A stretch of DNA of 64,000 nt from Nipponacmea schrenckii. Its lineage: Eukaryota > Mollusca > Gastropoda > Lottiidae. Positions 21,994 through 34,945 of the stretch are shown one piece after another. The stretch's first letter is position 1; each line of letters begins with the position of its first letter. The stretch covers positions 5,580,001 to 5,644,000 of the forward strand of contig JAUJPP010000011.1 of NCBI GenBank assembly GCA_030562195.1, in the 5' to 3' direction. The position numbers were made by a program, and so were the translations under genes. The notes beneath the pieces are model-generated. The model was not told the origin of the DNA. It ran no database searches and saw only the letters and a list, made by a program, of their open reading frames with translations.

Positions 21994-23679
21994 CTAAAAT
22001 ATATAATAAAGGTGGTCTGTAGGATTTAATATTATATAATAGTTACTTCCCTTGTTACATTAATTCCTGTAGATAAAAGTTGTTTGTAAAATTAAATATT
22101 ACACCGTAGTTTTCTCCCTTCTGTTGATAGCAATGCACCGTAAAATTATTATTATGCATTCAACGACTGTTGCGTTTTTTGAATGGTTATCACAAAAGAT
22201 AAGTTATCATTCTCGTCATCAATGAGGTTCCTTGTGCAGTGTTAGGAACGCTCCTTCATGAAGGCGGATCGTTGCGCACCATCCATGTGAATATCAAGAT
22301 TGAACAAACTGATATCGGGTCAAAAGCTGGGAATTATCTACTAAGAACATAATACTCTTTATGCAAAAAAATTATGCGCTAGCTACAACCAATGTTAAGG
22401 CAATATGTTACTTTGGATTTTGGGTTTCGTTTTGCGATTTGGATCTTTTGTACTTCTTTATTGTAAGTTTCGCGTTGTCCACCACCTCTCTAACAATTTA
22501 ACACTAGTAATAAACACAACTATATAACAGTTTATTGTCCTGATATTTTAAACGTATTAGTAGAAAAATAACATTGATAATGGCCCACTTAATTCATGAA
22601 ATGTATAATGTGACGGTGATCAATCTATTGAAACCATCTATTTCTAGCCCCGGGCTAATATGGTCTAGTAATACAAACAGGTCAAGACGTAAAAAACACT
22701 TTTAGGCAAAAAATTTTTTTTACTCAAAATAAATAAACAAGATTCAAATCCAACCTAAAATTCCTCTAACAAAAAACGCACTATACTTATAAAATCAAAA
22801 ACTCTTTTTAAACCTTGTAGCTGTTGATGGGGTACGGGTATTCTTGGAGGGATCAATGTCAAGATCTTAGGCGAAGGAAAATCTATCAGAAAAGATCATT
22901 TGTAAAACTATGTTGATATCCTTGTACAATATAGTTATCTCTTTCTTTTCTTAAACTATATCATTGAAACTTATCTGTTTTAGTATTCTATATCGCTCCT
23001 TAAATATATGTTTTTTAATAGCGGTATTTCCATATCGCTCTATATTCTATAAATTTGCGTATTAAGCACTTATATTTAACAGTTAGAATGTTTTATTACG
23101 GTACTTGCTTATTCCTGTAATTCTTGAATAAATACCCTGACAGTCTATGCATAAACGTTATCCGAGTTTTCGATTGGACATATATGTTATATCGATTTTA
23201 AACAAATATTTTATTTTCAGTATATATATTTTACAACTACATATAAACATGATAGGTTGATTGAATATTCATTACAATTTTAGAATTTCTAATAATATAC
23301 AAGAGTTATATTCAAACCAGTTTAAGCCTATAGTAGATTTCCTAAAGAGGATATCTACAACGGGATTCACGTGTTACTTTCACTGAAATTTTGGTATTTA
23401 AAAAAAAGGTCATTCACCTTCCTCTTTGGGAATGTTTTTACATGTATTTAAAGTTGATTTATCTTTCTGTTCAAATATTGATAAAGGTTTTTAAGATTCC
23501 TCTTACTGACTGTAGAACTATTATAACTACTATATCTAATTAAATGCCTACAATAATGAAATGAAATACAGTTTGATATTCTTCGCTCTGAGTCCATACA
23601 GGAAGTATTTGACAGTATTTGCCATCTTAATATACATAAAGAAACACAAGATACATACTATTCTGTTTTATTTATTAAG
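21994..23679. other. No gene seen; probable intron of the WxxW gene
   Basis: AT-rich. A repeat piece at about 22825-22935 (with GATATCCTTGTACAATATAG) resembles one at about 38310-38450 (GTTATCCTTGTAAAATATAG). No exon-like block with splice borders was found. Confidence 0.45.
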
Positions 23680-24256
23680 AAACTCAACGTTTCACATGCT
23701 CATACAGACAGTGTTATCAAATATTATAAAGAATCACAAGATATATAGATATACTATTTCTGACATTTATTAACTCAACGTTTCACATGCTCATACAGAC
23801 AGTGTTATCAAATATTATAAGAATCACAAGATATATAGATATACTATTTCTAACATTTATTAACTCAACGTTTCACATTCTCATGCAGACAGTGTTATCA
23901 AATATTTTAAGAAACACAAGATATATAGATATACTATTTCTGTTATTTATTAACTCAACGTTTCACTTGCTCATACAGACAGTGTTATCAAATATTATAA
24001 AGAATCACAACAAATATTAATATACTATTTCTAACATTTATTAACTCAACGTTTCACATTCTCATACAGATAGTGTTATCAAATATTATAAAGAAACACT
24101 AGATATATAGATATACTATTTCTGACATTTATTAACTCAACGTTTCACATGCTCATACAGACAGTGTTATCAAATATTATAAAGAATCACAAGATATATA
24201 GATATACTATTTCTGACATTTATTAACTCAACGTTTCACGTGCTCATACAGACAGC
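23680..24256 (+). repeat. 91-bp satellite array, about 6.5 copies
   Basis: Unit marked by AACTCAACGTTTCACATGCT, CAGACAGTGTTATCAAATAT and ATATATAGATATACTATTTC; starts at 23681, 23772, 23862, 23952, 24043, 24134 and 24225. The same satellite recurs in reverse orientation at 28940-29555. Open frames here merely read the repeat. Confidence 0.95.
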
Positions 24257-26221
24257 GCTATCAAGAGAAATGAATATTCCTAATTGCACATAGGTCACAA
24301 TAAAATACACCTGACAACATTATCGTCATTGTATTATTTGGTGTATCATTTGATAGGCGCTACATTACTAACCAAGACTAAGCAATACAAGTTTAGCAGG
24401 AAAGGATTTTAAGCCTTATTGATCGGATAAGTTTTAAATTTCACCCGCAAAGAAAACTTATTTCGTTAAATTGATATAATCACTATCTAGTACGGGTGGG
24501 GATGAGAAGCCTGAGTGTTATTATTCAAATAAAATATTGTCTTTATACTTGTTCTCCAAACTTTTAGAGTTTGGTGTGCCCCCCCTACCCCATGGGGTTA
24601 AAGAACATAAAAAAAGAAATAGAATTAATGTGACTTTAAACTAGTTTTACATGTAAAAATCTGAAGTCCAAGATCGATCAGGATATAAAAGACAGGGTGC
24701 AGTATAATCATATCATATCATGTTTGTTTAATTTGAACCGTGCCCCTATACTCAATGAGAAAGCAAAATTATGTTTAAACGAAATGTATTGCATATTGAC
24801 TAAATCTAATTTAAATGTAACATTGTGTATATATATATATACGTGGGATATACCTGTATTTGATTATCCACGTCTATTGTTTGATAACATGCAAGTCCTG
24901 GTAAAACACATGTTGGACCGGATCGGTAAAATTTCTTTATCTTACTTCCTGTACCTATATTTAATCAAGTAAAAATATCTATCAACAGTCGACCTATATA
25001 GAAAATGAATAAGAGTTTTTTTGTGGTCAAATAAAGACCAGCCGATAGATTAGTGAACGTTTATCTGAACGTCGGGGTATAAAAATATACTGTCTTAAAG
25101 TACTATCTTAAAATTCCCTCTTTACATCGTTCATGACCTTACTTCTTTATAAGCCCATCAGGTGCAGACGAATAGGACATAAAGCTCCATTCAAATTGGA
25201 ATATATTCTGGTCATTGGTTGCATTAAAAAGTTGGAATGTTGTTATTAGGTATAAAAAAATGACACAAGAAATCTAGTCTTTTTTAATCTGAAATTTTTT
25301 AACGAACGATTAGCCATCTCACTGTGAGGACCTAGCCCTAAGTTATTATATTTAATAATTTACTTGTTAGTGGAGATTTTTGGTAACTGGAATCAATTCT
25401 AAAATGTGGCTTTTCATGTTCAAATAATTTGTTTTTTATATCATTTATTGTATGATGGACTCCAAGATTGTAATGAAATAGGTTATAATAATGATGGTGA
25501 ATTTTTTCTTACTGGGCACCAAATCATACTGCTATCTCATTGTAATATTCTGTTGGAAAGATGGTCATAATAATATTTAGAAGTGTTATATTTCTAGTAG
25601 ATACTATCAACATTATACTTTCAAACATAAAATAGTTTATATCATCGTTTAGTCAGGACTTTAATTTCGTAACGTTTTTTAAACACATTTATAACTTCTT
25701 CACAGCCTACCCCTCCCCATTCTTTTGTCACTTTGACATTCTTTTACGGAACAAAGCACACTTGACGTAACAGAATATAAATTTAGAGCTTTTCAAATAA
25801 GCTTTTAAAATAAGGCGGCCTGTTATGTCACAAATGCATTATAATGAATTTATAGTTTCTTATTACAAAATATAAACCATTGTCTATAACTAGTATTCAG
25901 TCATACAGGACACGTTAAATGCATGATTTCATTCTTCACTTGTTACTACAATAAACTTCCTTCAACCAGTAAAAAGCGGAGTGGGGAGGACAGTGTATTA
26001 ATTGCGAGTAGAAATAAAATATTAAGATTAGTAATTGTGAAGGAGAAGGAAAACCTCAGATTTATAGGATTGTTGTTATTGACATATACATAAACAATAG
26101 CTGTCTATATATATTATATAAACTATCGCAATGTAGGGAGGCTGTATTATACCAGCTGGTCGAAATAGACCTCAATACGGCCGAACATCTTGTCCAAAAC
26201 CTTTTACCTTTTTGAATTATT
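24257..26221. other. No gene seen
   Basis: AT-rich. A SINE tail fragment lies at about 25127-25200 (plus), ending ACATAAAGCTCCATTCAAAT. The 91-codon ORF at 24697-24972 shows no domain, signal or splice context. Confidence 0.5.
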
Positions 26222-27150
26222 AGTTGGTGGGTTGCGACAGAAGAGGAGAGGGTGTGGTGGGTTGTAAGAGAAGGGGAGAGGGTGGGATGGGTTGCGAGAG
26301 AAGTGGAGAGGTTGGGGTGGGGTGCGAGTGAAGGGGAGAGGGTCGGGTGGGTTGCGAGAGAAGGGGAGAGGATGGGATGGGTTGCGAGAGAAGGGGATAA
26401 TGGGAGACGGTGGAGTGGGTTGCGAGAGAAGGGGAGAAGGGGAGAGGGTGGAGTGGGTTGCGAGAGAAGGGGAGAGGTTGGGGTTGGTTGCGAGAGAAGG
26501 GGAGAAGGGGAGAGGGTGGGGTGGGTTGCGAGAGAAGGTGAGAGGGTGGGATGGGTTGCGAGAAATTCAGGGGAGAGGGTGGAGTGGGTTGCGAGAGAAG
26601 GGGAGAGGTTGGGGTTGGTTGCGAGAAAAGGGGAGAAGGGGAGAGGGTGGGGTGGGTTGCGAGAGAAGGTGAGAGGGTGGGATGGGTTGCGAGAGAAGGG
26701 GAGAGGGTGGAGTGGGTTGCGAGAGAAGGGGAGAGGTTGGGGTGGGTTGCTTAGAAGAGAAGGGGAGAGGGTGAGGTGGGTTGCGAGAGAAGGGGAGAGG
26801 GTGGGGTGGGTTGCGAGAGAAGGGGAGAGGGTGGAGTGGGTTGCGAGAGAAGGGGAGAGGGTGGGGTGGGTTGCGAGAGAAGGGGACAGGGTGGGGTGGG
26901 TTGCGAGAGGAGGAGTGGGTTGGAGAGAAGGAGAGGGTCGGGTTGGGACTAGAGAAAGGGAAAGGGTCGGATGGGTTGCGAGAGGAGTGGTGGGTTGCGA
27001 GAGAAGGAGAGGGTAGGAGAGGGTCGGGTTGGGGCTAGAAAAAGGGACAGGATGGGGTGGGTTGCGAGAGGAGTGTTGGGTTGCGAGAGAAGGAGAGGGT
27101 AGGAGAGGGTCGTGTTGGGGCTAGAGAAAGGGAAAGGGTCGGGTGGGGTG
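26222..27150 (+). repeat. G-rich 30-bp tandem array, about 30 copies
   Basis: Unit GGGTTGCGAGAGAAGGGGAG plus AGGGTGGGGT, strongly purine- and G-biased on the plus strand. Because the unit is a multiple of three, open frames up to 254 codons appear (GERVGWVARE repeated); they are repeat translations, not a gene. From about 26900 the array degenerates into related units. Multiple runs of three or four G per unit make G-quadruplex formation likely. Confidence 0.95.
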
Positions 27151-27917
27151 GGGGCTATTTCGGGTATAATATTTAGTTTTCAAGATGATTCACCGCAATA
27201 CCTGAACGACGGGAAACACTGATCAAAGACATTGACAGGCAATGTTGATTTATGTTCTGTCTGTCAAAAAATTTCCATGATAAAAATACTGCGTTTCAAA
27301 TGACCACAAGATAATACGACGGGAAATAAAAATGAAAATAACTTGGTTTATTCAATATATGCATGAATGAGAGATAACACGCACAATAAGGTATATAAAA
27401 AGATCTTTTGGACCATTGAATCTTTACGCAACGATAATGATTGGTGAAAGGGGGAAAAGACATTAAAAATACTTTAGAATAATGGGAAAAAATGAAATAT
27501 TTTGATCTATACATCTAGACACGCATGAGAACAAAAAAATTGAACATTTTTACACTTAACTGATAACATCAGCTCGTTGGGCAATTCTCATTAGGCAAAG
27601 AATTGTAGATTTTTGAAGATTCGTTACTGAAGAAATATTAAGGTTCTTGTTATTTAAAAAAATATCACAAACGCTTTGAATAATTTAAGAATTTGCAAAA
27701 ATAACCCAATAAAACGCTTAGTTTAATACAATCATAATTTAAAGTTTAACTCTTTAGTGTACATGGGTCAAAATGAATTGAGTCCAGTTGACCTAGTCAA
27801 GGCTCTTTATTGCCTGTACTCGCAGCGTAGCGTAAAATCAAATCGATTTAAAAACTTTCAAGGCGTGAAAAATGCTCTCGAAGTACAGTACCTTTATTAA
27901 AAGACCATCTTCAATAA
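27151..27917. other. No gene seen
   Basis: AT-rich sequence without recognisable coding or repeat structure. Confidence 0.5.
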
Positions 27918-28250
27918 GAAATGGAATTGAATGGAGTTTTACGTTCTACTTTTCTGCACTTTATGGGATAATGAAGACGGACAACGCCATGCAGTGTGTT
28001 ATGAGTGAAATTTTGCCAAGATAGCGGCATTAGCCTGCTCATATTCGATTTGCAACTGTCGAGGAATCTTTAACGTGCACAACCTGTAGCACCCAGGTCC
28101 TCGGTTTACTGTCCCATCCGAACGACTAGACGCTGTTTTCCATGTCAGTCCCTCCGACCTACATCACTGGCAAGGGGAAACGGGCTGAAAACTCCGAAGG
28201 TTAATCACGACCTTTGCCGAGGTTAGCGGGCCAGGGTCTAACCCATTGAT
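27918..28250 (-). repeat. SINE, near full length, reverse orientation
   Basis: Starts with the reversed tail (GGAGTTTTACGTTCTACTTT), passes all body blocks (CTGTCGAGGAATCTTTAACG; TTACTGTCCCATCCGAACGA) and ends in a mutated tRNA-like head (CAGGGTCTAACCCATTGATG). Confidence 0.8.
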
Positions 28251-28939
28251 GCTTTGACGTTGTGGAGATAGACAATGCATTAACAATTTTACTATGGTTT
28301 GTACCTTAATTAAAATAAAATGCTATTAAACTATACTGAATGTAATCTCCACATTGTGAACTGCGTCTAATACCTTGACTTCAACAGAAAAACCGATCTA
28401 TATTACTACTGGCTGCATGCGGGGCTGTGATGGATGTATCAATTGAATCAAATTGCTAAACTCGGAAACTTCCGTTTTCACTTTCAGTAATGGGAAAAAG
28501 ATGTAGTTCGCAATAGCTATATATTGTGAAGATGACTATGAGTAGACAATAGGACCTGTTGATTACTTGTTGATTTGAAAAGAAACAATATTAAAGAATA
28601 TCGAATATCATTTAAACACAATACATGTACCTGATATTCATATAGGCAGACTATATAATAAATTATATATTAGATATTAAATTAGTGTATATCACGATAT
28701 CCTGATCAATAATTGGTCTATCTAATTATTAATCATTAATTAATTCAATTGTCACGGATTATGATAAGATATCGAGTTAATCGGTTTACAGGGTTTACAA
28801 TTACGTGTATATTCTTGACTGACATCATTAAAGGAATTGTATATAATGATTTACGATTTCTGAATGCAAAACATACTAGGTTTAGAAACATATACAGGTG
28901 ATTTTATCAAATTTTAAAACATATGTTAATATATCTATA
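28251..28939. other. No gene seen
   Basis: Very AT-rich; no coding or ordered repeat structure recognised. Confidence 0.5.
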
Positions 28940-29555
28940 AATCTTGTGCTTCTTTATAATATTTGATAACACTGTCTGTATGAGCATGTGAAACGTTGAG
29001 TTAATAAATGTCAGAAATAGTATATCTATATATCTTGTCTTTTATCTTGTTAGAAATAGCATATCTATATATCTTGTGTTCTTTATAATATTTGATAACA
29101 CTGTCTGTATGAGCATGTGAAACGTTGAGTTAATAAATGTCAGAAATAATATATCTATACATGTATATCTAATGCTTCTTTATAATATTTGATAACACTG
29201 TCTGTATGAGCATGTGAAACGTTGAGTTAATAAATGTCAGAAATAGTATATCTATATATCTAGTGATTCTTTATAATATTTGATAACACTGTCTGTATGA
29301 GCATGTGAAACGTTGAGTTAATAAATGTCAGAAATAGTATATCTATATATCTAGTGATTCTTATAATATTTGATAACACTGTCTGTATGAGCATGTGAAA
29401 CTTGAGTTAATAAATGTCAGAAATAGTATATTAAAATATCTTGTGATTCTTTATAATATTTGATAACACTGTCTGTATGAGCATGTAAAACGTTGAGTTA
29501 ATAAATGTCAGAAATAGTATATCTATATATCTAATGCTTCTTTATAATATTGCGA
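28940..29555 (-). repeat. 91-bp satellite array, reverse orientation, about 6.5 copies
   Basis: Reverse complement of the satellite at 23680-24256: units carry GATAACACTGTCTGTATGAG, CATGTGAAACGTTGAGTTAA and AGTATATCTATATATCT. A few units have local deletions or an inserted ATGTATATCT-like stretch. Confidence 0.95.
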
Positions 29556-30204
29556 TGTTATTCTGTGTATTAACTTGAATAATTGTTACCAAAATAATAT
29601 AAGGAATAAAAACAACTATATGTCATCCTAAATTTTCGAGCTCAAAGAGTTAACATAACGATCCGCCACACTAAATAAGCACATCGTATCTCCTGAACTT
29701 GACTTCATATATTATATGTATAGGGGACAAATGTTACATTGATTCGCACCATTTGTTTCAGACGTCTGTATTACAAGTACTTGCAATTTCACCAAAACTG
29801 AGTGTTAATGAAAGTTGTAAAAATATTTGATAAGTATATTTTGCGATTAGGACGTCAGAACAGTATACGCTTTTTACTAGTTGAGTTGCAAGAAGAATCA
29901 CAGGCAACTTGAAAAACATTTGAATGGTTCAAAGGATGCAGTGTTGCTAATACATACAATAGGTAAGCGATATACCATGAAAACATACAAAAGAAGTATT
30001 AATGTATTGGGAATACTCGTTAATTAAATCAATATGATATTATATAACTTTGATATGATATGGTGTTTATACATGTTTTAATATATTGATAATATTCGAT
30101 ATCCTTGTATATAACCTTATACTTGACGATAATTTCAATTTAATATGACCTAATTATATATATATATATCTTAAATTCGATATTCATGAATATAATAGGC
30201 GTAG
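29556..30204. other. No gene seen
   Basis: AT-rich, with a short (TA)n tract near 30155. Confidence 0.5.
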
Positions 30205-31660
30205 GGAATTCAAGCTAGAATGAATAGACAGTAGGGAATTCAAGCTAGAATGAATAAACAGTAGGGAATTCCAGCTGGAATGAATAAACAGTTAGGATTT
30301 CAAGCTAGAATGAATAAGAAGAAGGGAATTCAAGCTAGAATAAATAGCATTAGGGGATTCAAGCTGGAATGTATAAGAAGTAGGGAATTCAAGCTGGAAT
30401 GAATAAACAGTAGGGAATTCAAGCTAGAATGAATAAACAGAAGGGAATTCAAGCTAGAATGAATAAACAGAAGGGAATTCAAGCTAGAATGAATAAACAG
30501 TAGGGAATTCAAGCTAGAATGAATAAACAGTAGGGAATTCAAGCTAGAATGAATAAGAAGTAGGGAATTCAAGCTAGAATGAATAAACAGTAGGGAATTC
30601 AAGCTGGAATGAATAAACAGTAGAGAATTCAAGCTAGAATGAATAAACAGTAGGGAATTCAAGCCGGAATGAATAAACAGTAGAGAATTCCAGCTGGAAT
30701 GAATAAACAGTAGAGAATTCAAGCTAGAATGAATAAGAAGAAGGGAATTCAAGCTAGAATAAATAGCATTAGGGGATTCAAGCTGGAATGTATAAGAAGT
30801 AGGGAATTCAAGCTGGCATGAATAAACAGTAGAGAATTCAAGCTAATATGAATAAACAGAAGGGAATTCCAGCTGGAATTAATAAACAGTAGGGAATTCA
30901 AGCTAAAATGAATAAAACAGTAGGGAATTCAAGCTAAAATGAATAAACAGTAGAGAATTCAAGCTAGATTGAATAAGAAGTAGGGAATTCAAGCTAGAAT
31001 GAATAAACAGTAGGGAATTCAAGCTGGAATGAATAAGAAGTAGGGAATTCAAGCTGGAATGAATAAACAGTAGGGAATCAAGGTGGAATGAATAAACAGT
31101 AGGAAATTCAAGCTAAAATGAATAAACAGTAGGGAATTTAAGGTGGAATGAATAAACAGTAGATAATTCAAGCTAAAATGAATAAACAGAAGGGAATTCA
31201 AGTTAGAAAGAATAATCAGAAGGGAATTCCAGCTAGAATGAATAAGCAGTAGGCAATTCAAGCTAGAATGAATAAGAAGTAGGGAATTCAAGCTAGAATG
31301 AATAGACAGTAGGGAATTCAAGTTGGAATGAATAAACAGTAGATAATTCAAGTAAAATATATAAAAAGTAGGGAATTCAAGCTAGAATGATTAAACAATA
31401 GGGAATTCAAGCTGGTATGAATAAACAGTAGGGAATTCCAGTTGAAATAAATAAAGAGTAGATAATTCAAGTAGAATGAATAAGAAGTAGGGAATTCAAG
31501 CTAGAATGAATAAGTAGGGTATTCACGCTAGAACGAATTAACAGTAGATAATTCAAGCTAGAACGAAAAAAACAGTAGATAATTCAAGCTAAAATGAATA
31601 AGAAGTAGGGAATTCAAGCTAGAATGAATAAACAGAAGGGAATTCCAGCTGGAATGTATC
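30205..31660. repeat. 30-bp tandem array with one EcoRI site per unit, about 48 copies
   Basis: Unit GAATTCAAGCTAGAATGAAT plus AAACAGTAGG. Variants alternate (AAGCTGG/AAGCTAG; AACAGT/AAGAAG). Minus-strand frames read NSLLFIHSSL again and again because the unit is a multiple of three; no gene is implied. Copies become more variable from about 31080 onwards. Confidence 0.97.
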
Positions 31661-31979
31661 AAGAAATTCTATTCACTAATTCAAATTTGCAAAAGAAGCT
31701 GTACTCCATGCCGGGAACGTTCAGGAAAATTGCCGTCATGCCCATGACCCTTGTATTGATTACTATATTATGATATATGTATATTTTGGTAAGCCTAAAT
31801 AATGCATAATATGTAAGCCACGTTATGTTATTGATTACAGTCAGAATATTCAATGTCAGGTGTCTGATATCTTTATCATAATTGTATATACATGGCAATA
31901 TGTACAGGCAATACGCGTTATTGATATATAATTTACATTCCAGAACGAACAGGCCGTTCGTCAAGTTTCTTTAGTAACA
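31661..31979. other. No gene seen
   Basis: Unique AT-rich spacer between two tandem arrays. Confidence 0.5.
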
Positions 31980-32905
31980 ATGTCAAGTCTCTATGTCAAG
32001 TTATTACAAACTACATCTTATACATCTTCACTATGTCAAGCTATTACAAACTTCATATTAAACATATTCACTATGTCAAGCTATTGCAAACTTCATCTTA
32101 TACATCTTCACAATATCAAGTTATTACAAACTTCATCTTATACATATTCACTATGTCAAGCTATTACAAACTTCATCTTATACATCTTCACAATGTCAAG
32201 CTATTACAAACTTCATCTTATACATATTCACAATGTCAAGCTATTACAAACTTCATATTAATACATCTTCACAATGTCAAGCTATTACAAACTTCATCTT
32301 ATACATCTTCACAATGTCAAGTTATTACAAACTTCATCTTATACATCTTCACAATGTCAAGTTATTACAAACTTCATCTTATACATCTTCACAATGTCAA
32401 GCTATTACAAACTTCATCTTATACATCTTCACTATGTCAAGTTATTACAAACTTCATCTTATACATCTTCACAATGTCAAGTTATTACAAACTTCATGTT
32501 ATACATCTTTACAATGTCAAGGTATTACAAACTTCATCTTATACATATTCACTATGTCAAGCTATTACAAACTTCATATTAAACATATTCACTATGTCAA
32601 GCTATTGCAAACTTCATCTTATACATCTTCACAATATCAAGTTATTACAAACTTCATCTTATACATATTCACTATGTCAAGCTATTACAAACTTCATCTT
32701 ATACATCTTCACAATGTCAAGCTATTACAAACTTCATCTTATACATATTCACAATGTCAAGTTATTACAAACTTCATCTTATACATATTCACAATGTCAA
32801 GTTATTACAAACTTCATCTTATACATATTCACAATGTCAAGTTATTACAAACTTCATCTTATACATATTCACAATGTCAAGTTATTACAAACTTCATCTT
32901 ACACA
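31980..32905. repeat. 40-bp tandem array, about 23 copies, with 13-unit higher-order repeat
   Basis: Unit ATGTCAAGTTATTACAAACT plus TCATCTTATACATCTTCACA. A run of variant units (CTTCATATTAAACATATTCA, then CTATTGCAAAC, then CAATATCAAG) occurs at about 32051-32110 and again exactly 520 bases (13 units) later. Open frames up to 311 codons are artefacts of 40-mer periodicity with few stops. Confidence 0.97.
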
Positions 32906-33020
32906 TCAATTAAGAAGCCGAGACAGAAAAGGTCATTTGTATTTTACGTTCCTAAAATTTCAGATTAAAATATTATATCCGTTCAGTCAATGGCCCAAAC
33001 GATCCCGTCCTTATTTCTAG

Positions 33021-33260
33021 GTTGTTTTAGACGAATTATTAATTCTGATTTTTCAACGGATTTACCTTGTGACTGGCGAGGGGTTGAATGATTTACTAGA
33101 AAAAAGCGATGCATGTTCAAGAAACCACGACTGTTTGCAATGGCAATGGGGTGGCTTATGTCTCTGTCTTGGAAAAAGCCTCAAGCTTAAAAATGTATGG
33201 CGTTGCCTGTGTAAGGACAGGATTTATTCTCCTCGCATTTCAATGAGAATTCGACATTAA
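33021..33260 (+). CDS. Cysteine-rich terminal-exon-like ORF
   Basis: Function unknown. An acceptor-like CCTTATTTCTAG ends at 33020. From there a frame is open for 79 codons to a TAA at 33258-33260, reading VVLDELLILIFQ then LEKSDACSRNHDCLQWQW and GGLCLCLGKS and ending CLCKDRI...RIRH. Six Cys occur in the pattern C-x5-C-x7-C-x-C-x12 or so-C-x-C, as in small secreted disulfide-rich or EGF-like modules. There is no in-frame ATG before 33231, so it would need an upstream exon. AATAAA at about 33528-33533 could end the transcript. It lies right after a tandem array, so it could be chance; confidence is low. Confidence 0.3.
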   Translation, partial: VVLDELLILIFQRIYLVTGEGLNDLLEKSDACSRNHDCLQWQWGGLCLCLGKSLKLKNVWRCLCKDRIYSPRISMRIRH

Positions 33261-34650
33261 TCTCTCGGACTAAAATACAGATACAGCTATTTCTTCGGTG
33301 TGTTTCTACATGAGCTATATGTGAAAATTGTAAATGTAGATATATAGTACATACACTTCTTACCGCATATACAAGCATTGTATATATTAAAAAGATGCAA
33401 TAAGTTAATGTTCAGTTGTAACAGATTTCAATAAGCTGTGGCGTGTTTCTGAAACCATGCTGTCGTTTTATAAATCACGATTTGGTTAATATGATGAAAA
33501 TTAATATTGTTTAAACCAAATGATTGTAATAAATGGATCTTATTGCGTCGTTGTTCATGCCTACCAGCTACAAATCACTGTTCAATTTGGCTGACAATAA
33601 AAGTCAATGTTTACCAATTGATGAATAATTATAGGGAAGACAAACAGTGTATTGAACAGGACAACTGATTGATTGATTGAATTTTGAATGGTGACCTATT
33701 TTCGTCGATCAGGAATAATACTTGGTATATTAGTCAAATTGATTTACAGCTTCTAAACCCTGGTGTACTAACCACGGAACGCTAAATATCAAACTTTAAA
33801 CTGTCAAATACCATTGAAAAAGGGTTTAATTTCAAATAGGTGGAATTGAAAATGCATACTTCTTTCATACATCGACTGTATTGTCACACGAACGAGGGGC
33901 GAACATCGACCGAATCAGAATCAAAGGGAGCATGAAAGGTAACAAGATAAATTTCCACAGAAGGCACTGGTACAGGCTTAAAGCAGTGCTGATTCAAATT
34001 TAGGCCAGTATATCTAATAATATGAGAATCACAATAATGAGTACGAGTTCAGTACAGGACATTATACTTGACCTAGTCCCCTCAATAAACGCTATTAAGT
34101 CAGGCGGGACAATACCCTTTTCTCGTCGACATAGTTGGTTGGTTTTTAATTTTAATAACCAATAAAGTAATCTGCGTGTTAACCAGTTTTTACTAGATTT
34201 AGCTAATCTGTACCAAATCAATGAAATCTATTGATTAAAAATGATTTTCTACCAATAACCAGCCACGTGGAAACCCTTGTGATGCAGCAATGAATAAAAA
34301 CGAGTACGCAACAATATTTCGTGTAATTATATGAGTAGAAAGGGGCGAAATATCTTGACTACACAGAAACAATAAAGATAAAGAAAGTAAAAAAAGGGAA
34401 ATCATTGATGCATGGAAAGTTATTTTTATCTTTAGATCACATGATCGATATCTTCAGTTTTATCACATCATTTAGATTGAATATTTAACTTGAATACGCA
34501 GTTTTCTTTTATTGCCATTATTATTCAAGGCGTATCTTTACAACATATTGTAGAATGGCAAGACGTAATACTAGTGATGATTTAAAGATACAGAGAGGCC
34601 AAGAGCGCCACAAAGTATTTTAAGAGGAAGGCAAAAAGGCTGAATTTGTA
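33261..34650. other. No gene seen
   Basis: AT-rich; the 73-codon minus-strand frame at 34000-34221 shows no supporting features. Confidence 0.5.
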
Positions 34651-34945
34651 GAATTTCATTTCATTTCATTTTTCCTGTAATATGTAGACTTTTATTTCAT
34701 TATTTATGAAGTATGTAGACTTCATTTGTTTCATTTTACTTCAATTTATAGAATTCATTTCATTATTCCTGTAATATGTTAAATTTCATTTCATTATTCC
34801 TGTAATATGTAAAATTTCATTTCATTTCATTATTCCTGTAATTTATAGAATTTGAATTCATTTCGTTATTCCTGTAATATGTAAAATTCATTTCATTATT
34901 TCTGAAGTGTGTAGAATTTCATTTCATTTCATTATTTCATTAATT
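34651..34945. repeat. Degenerate tandem repeat of ATTTCATTTCATT and TCCTGTAATATGTA blocks
   Basis: About seven irregular units combine a (ATTTC)n-like part with TATTCCTGTAATATGTAAA. Unit length varies between about 35 and 50 bases. Confidence 0.8.

Noticed and set aside
26252..27016. 254-codon open frame (GERVGWVARE repeats)
   Set aside because: It is the translation of a 30-bp G-rich tandem repeat; three overlapping frames are open at once and there is no splice or start context.
30330..31351. Leucine-rich repeat-like NSLLFIHSSL proteins on the minus strand
   Set aside because: Exact 10-residue periodicity follows from a 30-bp DNA repeat; not leucine-rich repeat domains.
30205..31660. CRISPR-like direct repeats
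   Set aside because: Units are contiguous with no unique spacers, in a eukaryotic context; an ordinary minisatellite.
32033..32968. 311-codon and nested open frames
   Set aside because: A 40-bp repeat read across three frames in turn; the array simply lacks stops.
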